DNA of 64,000 nucleotides from PALSA-693 sp963781155 (GTDB lineage: Bacteria; Actinomycetota; Acidimicrobiia; Acidimicrobiales; Palsa-688), in contig CAWAEC010000005.1 in assembly GCA_963781155.1 (NCBI GenBank), positions 124,001-188,000 of the forward strand, written 5' to 3'. The translations under genes were made by a program, and so were the position numbers. Positions within the stretch are counted from its first letter, which is position 1; every line of letters begins with the position of its first letter. Of the stretch, positions 57,301 to 64,000 are shown one piece after another. The notes under the pieces were generated by a model. It ran no database searches, was not told where the DNA came from, and worked only from the letters and a program-made list of their open reading frames with translations.

Positions 57301-59082
57301 ATGACCGACTGGGAGGGGCTGCAGATCGAAGGGCGTCTGGGAGTGGGGGCAACCGGGACGGTGTGGCTCGCCCGCCAGGTGGCGCTGGGCCGGCTGGTCG
57401 CGGTCAAGGACTTGGCTGTTGAGCTCGCCGGTGATGAAGCAGCGAGGGAGCGGCTGCGCCAGGAGGCTCAAGTGCTGGCCCGTCTGGACCATCCGAATTG
57501 TGTGGCGGTCTACAACTATCTGGAGTCCGATTCGCGGGCAGCCATCGTGATGGAGTATGTCGAGGGCGTGTCGCTGCGGAGCCTCACGGAGCGACACAAT
57601 CTCAGCGTTGAGCAAGCACTCCTGGTACTCGAGGGAGCCCTGAGTGGGCTGGCCTATGCCCACGAACAAGGCATCGTGCATGGCGACGTAAAACCGGAGA
57701 ACATCCTTCTCGCCACCAGCGGCCAGTCCAAGCTGGTCGACTTCGGTCTCGCTGCCGCGGTGGAGACCCGGCGAGCGCCGGGCACCGGGAGCCCCGCTTA
57801 CTCGAGTCCGGAGGCTGCCTCCGGCCAGCCGTTGGGAGCCGCAAGCGACCTCTACTCGGCGGGGCTGGTGCTGTTCGAACTTCTGACGGGGGCGGTGCCT
57901 CTCGCGCCGGAGGGTGCGCGGCTGGCGCTGAATCCGCGGTCTGCCACCTTGTCTCCGCGGGTCGCGGCCTTGATACAGCGTACGATCGACCGTGACCCGG
58001 CCATCCGTCCGGCCACCGCGACGGCGTTCCTCGACGAGCTGCGGGCGGCTGCCGACGCGGACTGCGGGCGGGATTGGCGCCGTCGCGCCATGCTCGTCCC
58101 TCTCATCGCGGCGGCCGCGGCCGGTGGCGCCACCGCCACTGAGATCGCGCAGCGGTCTGCAACGTCCTCAGCGAAATCGGCAACCGACCGCGCCGGGGCG
58201 AAGTGGAGCCGGATTCTCTACCCTGACGCGTGGGTGGCCGCGATCGCAGCGGTCGCGGTAGTGGCCGCCGGCGTTGGCATCGGATTCGGAGGTACGAAGC
58301 TCTTCGGTGGATCCGGACCGACTCCGGCCGCCGTCCACGGCGTTTCGGCATCGACAGCTCCGCCGGGTTCGGCAGGCGTCTCGGTGGGTGCCAGCGCGAC
58401 AGCCAGCTCAGACCTCGATGGCACCTACACCATTGTCCTGCCGTCGGAAGACCGGGGGTGCGGGTTTCCGTCCCTAAACCAGGAGACGTTGGCGATCAAC
58501 GGAACCACCGCCACCATCACTCCAGTCGGTGGAAGTACGCCCCTCACTGGCACGGCAAAGGCAACGGACTCCGCGTTCACGATACATATCACCAACGGAA
58601 TCACGGACGCACCGGGAGCAATCGTGATCGGGCTGAGCGGAACTACTCAGCCCGGAGGAAACCTGTCAGGCGAAAGCACGAACAGCGGGATCTTTCCCGG
58701 AGGCACCAACGGCTTCGGCTGTAATTCCCTGTTCAGTGCCGTTCGGACCTCGGCGCCGCCACAAACCCCTGGCACGGGTGTACCGGCGCCGCCCGCCGCC
58801 ACCAGCGGTGCTGCCTCGTGCACTCAGGCAGCGATCAGCGCCGCCGCTCGGGCGTTGGACGGAGCGAACTTTGACGGCCTTGACGGAAGCACCCAGGACT
58901 TCGGATGCGCAGGCCAGTTCGCGTACGCGTTCGCCGACGTCGGATCGGGAAGTACGAAAGCCGACGTCACCATTTTGTTCATTGCGACGCGTGGCACCTG
59001 GCAGGCTGCCAGCAGGTCTGTGTACTGCGAGAACGGGTCAGTTCCGCAGCAGATCTATGAGGCCGCATGCGAGACGCAATGA
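57301..59082 (+). CDS. Membrane Ser/Thr protein kinase with HGD loop (paralog)
   Basis: 593 residues. The first 275 residues are nearly collinear with the 44634 kinase: MTDWEGLQIEGRLGVGATGT, VAVKDL, YVEGVSLR, IVHGDVKPENILL (again HGD) and DFGLAAAV. TM near 305-325 (AAIAAVAVVAAGVGIGFGG). The outer region is different: a beta-rich domain (TYTIVLPSEDRGCGF to NGITDAPGAIVIGLSGT) and a second domain with paired cysteines (SCTQAAISAAARAL, FGCAGQFAYAF). It lies between the FHA-LuxR gene and the GlnX-like gene, and may feed external signals into the same pathway. Confidence 0.9.
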   Translation: MTDWEGLQIEGRLGVGATGTVWLARQVALGRLVAVKDLAVELAGDEAARERLRQEAQVLARLDHPNCVAVYNYLESDSRAAIVMEYVEGVSLRSLTERHNLSVEQALLVLEGALSGLAYAHEQGIVHGDVKPENILLATSGQSKLVDFGLAAAVETRRAPGTGSPAYSSPEAASGQPLGAASDLYSAGLVLFELLTGAVPLAPEGARLALNPRSATLSPRVAALIQRTIDRDPAIRPATATAFLDELRAAADADCGRDWRRRAMLVPLIAAAAAGGATATEIAQRSATSSAKSATDRAGAKWSRILYPDAWVAAIAAVAVVAAGVGIGFGGTKLFGGSGPTPAAVHGVSASTAPPGSAGVSVGASATASSDLDGTYTIVLPSEDRGCGFPSLNQETLAINGTTATITPVGGSTPLTGTAKATDSAFTIHITNGITDAPGAIVIGLSGTTQPGGNLSGESTNSGIFPGGTNGFGCNSLFSAVRTSAPPQTPGTGVPAPPAATSGAASCTQAAISAAARALDGANFDGLDGSTQDFGCAGQFAYAFADVGSGSTKADVTILFIATRGTWQAASRSVYCENGSVPQQIYEAACETQ

Positions 59083-59277
59083 CCGATTGAGTTTGCCGCA
59101 TTCTCTGTCGTCGACGGCGGACAAGCAAGAAACGGCATGGCATGCAAGCCCTCCAGGGCCGCTTTGCGTCCGCTCTACCGGCGCCCTACCTCGACTGCCG
59201 AGAATACACTCATGGTCAAATCCGCGGTCGGCAGATCCGGAGCCCGGCTACTGTTCGGCGTTCGAAGAGGAGCGCCA

Positions 59278-60495
59278 ATGACGACAACGGTCCAGAGCCG
59301 CAACTCGGCCGGTTGGGTCCGTCAATCTCACGGGTGGGCCGGTACCACTCCGGGGTGGCTCCGCGTGACCACGGTGGTAGTGGTTGTTCTCGCTGCCGTG
59401 GCCGGGACCGTCGGGGGTTTGGCCCTGGTTTCGAGGGCGCACGCAGTGGGCATCGCCAGGCAGACAGCCGAGCCGCTGGTGGTTGACGCCCAGACCGCGG
59501 TGGTCGAACTCTCAGGCGCCAACACGACCGTGGCCGGGGGCTTTCTATCCGGCCCTGTCTTGCCCGTGGCCGCCCAAGCCGGCTTCGAGAATGATCTGGC
59601 CCAGGCCATCACCTCCCTGACTGCGGCCAGCCAGCGCGCCGGCGTTGGCTCCCGGGTGACGGGGTACCTGCAGACGATCGATACCGACCTGCCGGTGTAT
59701 GCCGGCATCGTCGCCACTGCAGAAGCGGACAATCGCCAGGGCGATCCCGTCGGCGCCGCGTATCTGGCCGAGGCCAACCATTTGATGGAAGCCGGAATTC
59801 TCCCCGCCGCGTCGTCCCTCTACGGAGCCGAGCAGGCCGGTTTGGCCGGCGACGATCGACGTGCCATCACTTCCGCGCCGGTCATTGCTCTGGTGATCGT
59901 CCTGATCATCTTGCTGTGCACCCTCGTCTACTTGCAGGTCGGCCTGGTTCGCCGCTTCCGCCGGCTCCTCAACCCGGGCTGCCTGGTCGCGACGTTCGCG
60001 GGCCTGACGTTGGTGGCGTGGCTCGTCCTCGCGGTATCAGCCGAGGGTTCAGCGATATCGCAGGCCAACCAGCGCGGAACCAATCCACTCCAGGTGCTTA
60101 CCCATACCCGCATCCTTGCCAGTGAGGCCAGGGCTGATGACGAGCTGACCCTGGTAACCCGGGACTCTGATCCCACTTACCAGAGAAGCTTCAAGTCCGC
60201 TGACGTCCAGCTCCTCGCGCAACTCGGCCCGGGGCCGTCGAGTTGGACGACCGCGGAGAGTCAGGCAGACCAGGCGGGCGCGGACATCTGGCAGAGCTAC
60301 GACCTGGCGCACAACAGGGTTCGGGCGGACGATAACGCTGGAGATCTTTCGGAGGCGGTGACCGTCGACCAACTGGAGAGTTCGCCCGATGCCGCGTCGG
60401 TGGACACAGCACTGGCGGACGGAGTGGATTCAGCAGTGGCCTCCTTCGCCACCTCAGCAAACGCCGCTCGCTCCGACCTCAGCGACCTCATCTAG
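59278..60495 (+). CDS. glnX: GlnX-like transmembrane sensor
   Basis: 405 residues from ATG 59278 with GAGGAG eight bases before it. TM helices at about 28-52 (VTTVVVVVLAAVAGTVGGLA), 200-222 (VIALVIVLIILLCTLVYLQV) and 238-260 (LVATFAGLTLVAWLVLAVSA) flank an outer helical domain of about 150 residues and a second outer domain. The layout and the position directly before a GlnH-like lipoprotein and PknG match mycobacterial GlnX, which relays extracellular amino acid sensing to PknG. The name is by synteny and topology; sequence identity was not measured. Confidence 0.7.
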   Translation: MTTTVQSRNSAGWVRQSHGWAGTTPGWLRVTTVVVVVLAAVAGTVGGLALVSRAHAVGIARQTAEPLVVDAQTAVVELSGANTTVAGGFLSGPVLPVAAQAGFENDLAQAITSLTAASQRAGVGSRVTGYLQTIDTDLPVYAGIVATAEADNRQGDPVGAAYLAEANHLMEAGILPAASSLYGAEQAGLAGDDRRAITSAPVIALVIVLIILLCTLVYLQVGLVRRFRRLLNPGCLVATFAGLTLVAWLVLAVSAEGSAISQANQRGTNPLQVLTHTRILASEARADDELTLVTRDSDPTYQRSFKSADVQLLAQLGPGPSSWTTAESQADQAGADIWQSYDLAHNRVRADDNAGDLSEAVTVDQLESSPDAASVDTALADGVDSAVASFATSANAARSDLSDLI

Positions 60496-60569
60496 GCGTC
60501 TTCTCTTTTGATCGCTCTCGTGACTGCCGGCGTGCTGGTAGGCACCTGGCCCCGGCGGCGGGAGTACCG

Positions 60570-61607
60570 GTGACACGGCGGGTCCTGCTGCTACTCGCCG
60601 CGGTAGCCGCGCTGGGCGGAGCGTGCGGCACTTCGACGGTGTCTTCACCGGCTATTCCGACCCAGGCTACAGCCCCGCAAGTCATGCCGAGCGGCGCGGA
60701 GCAGGTAGCCGACACTCCGGCAGGTTCATCCGCGGATCAGAGTTGCAACGGGGGGCACCCCACCGCCAGCCTCGTCCCGCAGGCAGCGCTTCCCGCGCCC
60801 GGCCAGATGCCTGCCGGGTCCTACATGGCCACGATCCGCAACCGTGGCTATCTCCTCGCGGGTGTGGATCAGAACACGCTCCTCTGGGGGTACCGGAACG
60901 CGGCTGGCCAACTCGCCGGGTTTGACATCGACATGGTTGACCAGGTCGCGCAAGCCATCTTTGGCTCTGCGTGGGCGCAGCACATTCGATATGTGATCGT
61001 GCCAAACGCAGATCGGATCCCTGCTGTGGCCTCAGGCCAGGTCGACATCGTGGCCGAAACCATGACCATCACCTGCTCTCGCCAGTATCTGACACCCGGG
61101 GAGAAAGCCGATCCCGCCGGGTGCTGCGTCGACTTCTCTACCGAGTACTACGACGCCGCCCAACGCGTGCTCGTGCCCGACGGATCGCCGATCCACTCGC
61201 TCGCGGATCTCGCCGGCGAACGGGTGTGTGCGGCTCAGGGCTCTACCTCGCTGGTCAACCTGACCGAGGACGCGCCGGCCGCCAAACAGGTTCAGGTGGT
61301 CAACCAGACCGACTGCCTGGTCCTGCTCCAGCAGGGACAGGTAGACGCCATCAGCACCGACGACACCATCCTGGAAGGTCTGGCCGCCCAGGACCCGAAC
61401 CTGGAGCTGGTACCCAACGTGAGGCTTTCTAACGAGCCGTATGGAATGGCAATCAGCAAGGCCCACCCGGACTTCACCCGGTTCGTCAACTCGGTGCTGG
61501 CCGAAGAACGGGCAGACGGGCAGTGGGCGGCAACCTGGACCCGGTTCCTGGGCCCCGTGCTCCACACTGCTGCCCCGTCGCCTCCGGCTCCGGTGTACCG
61601 GGACTGA
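60570..61607 (+). CDS. glnH: GlnH-like solute-binding lipoprotein
   Basis: 345 residues from a GTG. Signal peptide with lipobox AALGGACGTS, a linker, then an SBP_bac_3 domain: LLAGVDQNTLLWGYRNAAGQ, LAGFDIDMVDQVAQAIFG, VASGQVDIVAETMTITCSRQ, and VCAAQGSTSLVNL. This is the amino-acid binding protein type. No transporter permease or ATPase follows. As in mycobacteria, it is likely a sensor subunit that binds glutamate/aspartate-like ligands and signals through GlnX. Confidence 0.85.
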   Translation: MTRRVLLLLAAVAALGGACGTSTVSSPAIPTQATAPQVMPSGAEQVADTPAGSSADQSCNGGHPTASLVPQAALPAPGQMPAGSYMATIRNRGYLLAGVDQNTLLWGYRNAAGQLAGFDIDMVDQVAQAIFGSAWAQHIRYVIVPNADRIPAVASGQVDIVAETMTITCSRQYLTPGEKADPAGCCVDFSTEYYDAAQRVLVPDGSPIHSLADLAGERVCAAQGSTSLVNLTEDAPAAKQVQVVNQTDCLVLLQQGQVDAISTDDTILEGLAAQDPNLELVPNVRLSNEPYGMAISKAHPDFTRFVNSVLAEERADGQWAATWTRFLGPVLHTAAPSPPAPVYRD

Positions 61608-61619
61608 AGAGGGGTGCCC

Positions 61620-62855
61620 GTGTCAGTGTCGGATATCGATGCCGCTCTGCGCCAGGCCCAGACCGCAACGGTCCGCCTCGGGAGCCGCCTGTTCGAACTC
61701 GACGAGGAGTGCGATCGACGGGCGGCTGAAGCAAACGGTCTTCGGGGAGTCAGCGCGACTGCATGGCAGTCTGCTCGCGACCAGATCACGGTTCTCTGGA
61801 CCTGGTATCAGGCACTGTCAACCGCCGTCGCCTCTCTCGCCACCAGGCGCCAATCGCCCGGCTTCAATCGCCTCGACCGTCACAAAGCGGATGCGCTGTG
61901 GTCGGACCTGCGGGGCACATCGGTCGTCCTCTCGGAAGAGTCAATGGTCCTGGCGCGCCGATGCCTGCCCGACGAAAGGGACATCACGTGCGCCTGGGCG
62001 ATCGTCCCGCTGCTCGAGTTCATGTCCAGCATCCTGGGCGGCGCAGCAGAGACCGTTACCTCCTTGTTCGTCGTGCGCGACGCCGGCCTTTCGCGGCTTG
62101 GCGGCATCAGCGCCGCCCTGGATCACATCGAGCAAGCCGCTCGAGCCGCCGGCGTCCGGGTCCCCAATCACGTGGCCAGCATGCAGAGCGCTTTGCCAGC
62201 CCTGCGGGAGCAGCTGGCGACGGATCCACTGGCCGTGCCGCTCGATCGCGTCGCCGTCCTCTCAGCCACCGTCGCACAGGCGGGCGAAGATGTCGACGCA
62301 GCTGCCGCCAGGCTGCGCAATGTCGACGAAGCGCTCGATCGCATCGACGCCGATTTGCAGGCTGGGCTCGGGTCTTTGGACCAATCCGTCAGTGATCTGG
62401 CCGCCGTGGAGACGAAACTCACAAGACCGGCGGATCTGCCGAACGCCCAGGACATCGCCGGCCTGAAGCGCCGCATGATCGAACTCGCCGCCAAGTTGGA
62501 AGAGGCCCGTCGCCTGGCGACTGCAGGCGACCGGGCTGCCGCTGTTCGCCTCGCCGAAGCACTCGCCTCCGCGGCTGCTGTCAGCCGGTCGGCGGCCGCG
62601 GCGGTCGAGCGCGCGGTCGCCGCTCCGCTCGAGCGGCGCCGCGAGCTGCGCGGCCGGTTGGACGCTTACCGGGCCAAGGCGTACCGCCTCGGCCAGGCCG
62701 AGGACCCACAGCTGTCACAGCTCCATCTCCTCGCCGAGAACGCCCTCTACATCGCCCCATGCGATCTGGACGAGGCGGAGCAGCGGGTGGCCGCGTACCA
62801 GAAGGGCGTGGCCGGCGCCGGGCTGGCGCCGGCTCGAAGGGAGGGATGCGCGTGA
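61620..62855 (+). CDS. Coiled-coil protein between GlnH and PknG
   Basis: 411 residues. The GTG at 61620 is preferred (GAAGAGG seven bases upstream) to that at 61614. No signal peptide or TM. Nearly all helical, with long Ala/Leu/Glu/Arg heptads (VDAAAARLRNVDEALDRIDA; IELAAKLEEARRLATAGDRA; AAAVERAVAAPLERRRELRG). The end (LDEAEQRVAAYQKGV) overlaps the PknG start in a GTGA. No known family is recognised. The overlap makes it a probable PknG partner or scaffold. Mycobacteria, as known to me, lack a gene at this place. Confidence 0.75.
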   Translation: MSVSDIDAALRQAQTATVRLGSRLFELDEECDRRAAEANGLRGVSATAWQSARDQITVLWTWYQALSTAVASLATRRQSPGFNRLDRHKADALWSDLRGTSVVLSEESMVLARRCLPDERDITCAWAIVPLLEFMSSILGGAAETVTSLFVVRDAGLSRLGGISAALDHIEQAARAAGVRVPNHVASMQSALPALREQLATDPLAVPLDRVAVLSATVAQAGEDVDAAAARLRNVDEALDRIDADLQAGLGSLDQSVSDLAAVETKLTRPADLPNAQDIAGLKRRMIELAAKLEEARRLATAGDRAAAVRLAEALASAAAVSRSAAAAVERAVAAPLERRRELRGRLDAYRAKAYRLGQAEDPQLSQLHLLAENALYIAPCDLDEAEQRVAAYQKGVAGAGLAPARREGCA

Positions 62856-64000
62856 AATGCGACCGCCCCGGGTGCACGGGAACGATCGAGGACGACGGGT
62901 ACTGTGACCGCTGCGGTCACAAGTTCACGGGCGGAACCGACATGGTGGCTGCGCCGGCTCCCCCACCGGGGAGTGGAGCAAACGGGGTTCCGGCCGCCGC
63001 CACCCCGAGTCCTCCTTCTCTCGCCCCGAGAGACCTCGCCGCCGGGGCTCCTCCGGGCGCCCACGCCATCTCCGTATCTGGCATGCCTATCTCGACCGAC
63101 CACCGATCCACCCGTCCCACTTCGAGCAGCACGACGACACACACCGGGAGCCGGTCCACAACCCGTACCCGGTCGACGGGACGGCCATCCGGCCTGGGCA
63201 GCCTGGGCGCAGGAGTGGTCGACGTCCCACCGGTCGAGTCTCGAGACCCCGAATCCGATGTCCTCGCCGACCCGCACGTCCCGGAGTCCAAACGCTACTG
63301 CGCCCGCTGCGATACGCCTGTGGGCCGCAGCCGGGACGATCGCCCGGAACGCACAGAGGGCTTCTGCCCGCAATGCGGTGCCCCCTATTCCTTCACACCC
63401 AAGCTCAACCGGGGTGACCTGGTGGCGGGCCAATACGAGGTTGTAGGCTGCTTGGCCCACGGCGGCCTGGGATGGGTCTACCTGGCCCGGGACCAGGCCG
63501 TCGACAACCGCTGGGTGGTGCTGAAGGGCCTCCTCAACGCCGGCGACGAATCAGCGATGGCGGCGGCCATCGTGGAACGACGCTTTCTCGCCGAGGTGGA
63601 GCACGCCAACATCGTGCGGATCTACAACTTCGTCCAGCACGGTGGCGATGGCTACATCGTCATGGAGTATGTCGGCGGCAGTTCGTTGAAGGAGCTCCGA
63701 CGTGGTGCGTCCGGCACGCCGGCTCCGATGCCGGTCGCCCAGGCCGTCGCCTACGTGCTCGGCGCCCTCCCCGCGCTTGACTTTCTGCACAGGCGTGGGC
63801 TTCTGTATTGCGACTTCAAGCCGGACAACGTCATCCAGACCGGAGATCAGGTCAAGATCATCGACCTGGGCGGGGTGCGGCGCATGGATGACGCCTCGAG
63901 TGACCTTTATGGCACTGTGGGCTATCAGGCGCCTGAGGTGCCGGATCACGCGCCTTCCGTGGCGTCCGACCTTTACACGGTCGTCCGCACGCTGGCCGTG
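62852..64000 (+). CDS. pknG: PknG-type Ser/Thr protein kinase (3' end beyond window)
   Basis: GTG at 62852, overlapping the previous stop and with AGGGAGGG upstream; 383 codons are visible. An N-terminal zinc ribbon (KCDRPGCTG ... YCDRCGHKF) is followed by a Thr/Ser-rich linker. A rubredoxin-like pair of CxxC motifs (YCARC, FCPQCG) comes next at about residues 150-185, the hallmark of PknG. The kinase domain has AHGGLGWVYLARD, VVLKGLL (Lys), LLYCDFKPDNVI (an atypical catalytic loop like PknG's YND) and IIDLGGVRRM. The TPR domain expected at the C-terminus lies outside. PknG in mycobacteria phosphorylates GarA to set glutamate metabolism. Confidence 0.9.
   Translation, partial: MKCDRPGCTGTIEDDGYCDRCGHKFTGGTDMVAAPAPPPGSGANGVPAAATPSPPSLAPRDLAAGAPPGAHAISVSGMPISTDHRSTRPTSSSTTTHTGSRSTTRTRSTGRPSGLGSLGAGVVDVPPVESRDPESDVLADPHVPESKRYCARCDTPVGRSRDDRPERTEGFCPQCGAPYSFTPKLNRGDLVAGQYEVVGCLAHGGLGWVYLARDQAVDNRWVVLKGLLNAGDESAMAAAIVERRFLAEVEHANIVRIYNFVQHGGDGYIVMEYVGGSSLKELRRGASGTPAPMPVAQAVAYVLGALPALDFLHRRGLLYCDFKPDNVIQTGDQVKIIDLGGVRRMDDASSDLYGTVGYQAPEVPDHAPSVASDLYTVVRTLAV

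Overview
The window is GC-rich DNA of an actinomycete-type bacterium (Actinomycetota). Signs of this are GTG starts, many GTGA/ATGA stop-start overlaps, a PknG-type kinase with its GlnH/GlnX partners, a DUF3556 membrane protein, PHA/fatty-acid genes and an F420-type NADP-binding enzyme. The genus cannot be named from sequence alone. I saw no rRNA, tRNA or CRISPR array.

Layout. 0-2.7 kb: end of an NmrA-like gene, an F420/NADP-binding oxidoreductase, and an SDR divergent from a TetR regulator. 3.0-7.2 kb: a split tyrosine recombinase, a broken LuxR (LAL) regulator and a broken DUF167 gene, the last two truncated head-to-head at one breakpoint. 7.4-9.5 kb: an NRAMP-type transporter coupled to a PRC-barrel/MgtE-N protein. 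10-20 kb: a lipid block on the minus strand (acyl-CoA dehydrogenase, PucR regulator, acyl-CoA ligase, a PHA synthase/hydrolase deletion chimera, FAD oxidoreductase, DUF3556). 20-24.7 kb: an amino-acid-type binding lipoprotein, a nonsense-mutated fragment, a TetR regulator with a clear operator, and a DUF3303-like gene. 24.9-32.7 kb: a two-component system divergent from a MacB-type efflux operon flanked by paralogous lipoproteins. 33-39.4 kb: SelO, SRPBCC, RidA, amidohydrolase, a second NRAMP remnant and MgtC. 39.5-48.7 kb: orphan proteins, DUF11 and GGDEF remnants, a Ser/Thr kinase, and two divergent genes separated by inverted repeats and 179-bp tandem repeats. 49-54.8 kb: a polytopic membrane protein and a large Calx-beta surface protein carrying 711-bp tandem repeats. 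55.2-64 kb: a signalling island, all on the plus strand: kinase, FHA-LuxR fusion, kinase, GlnX-like sensor, GlnH-like binding lipoprotein, coiled-coil protein, and PknG, which runs off the window.

The most interesting part is this last island. It resembles the mycobacterial GlnH-GlnX-PknG amino-acid sensing route, but has two extra kinases, a coiled-coil protein between GlnH and PknG, and an FHA domain fused to a DNA-binding domain. The fusion suggests a direct route from kinase activity to transcription.

A second theme is decay. From 3 to 42.5 kb about half of the recognisable genes carry frameshifts, often one per gene with both ends still well conserved. The genes from 42.8 to 64 kb are intact apart from one GGDEF remnant. 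Whether this is real pseudogenisation or uneven sequence quality cannot be settled here.
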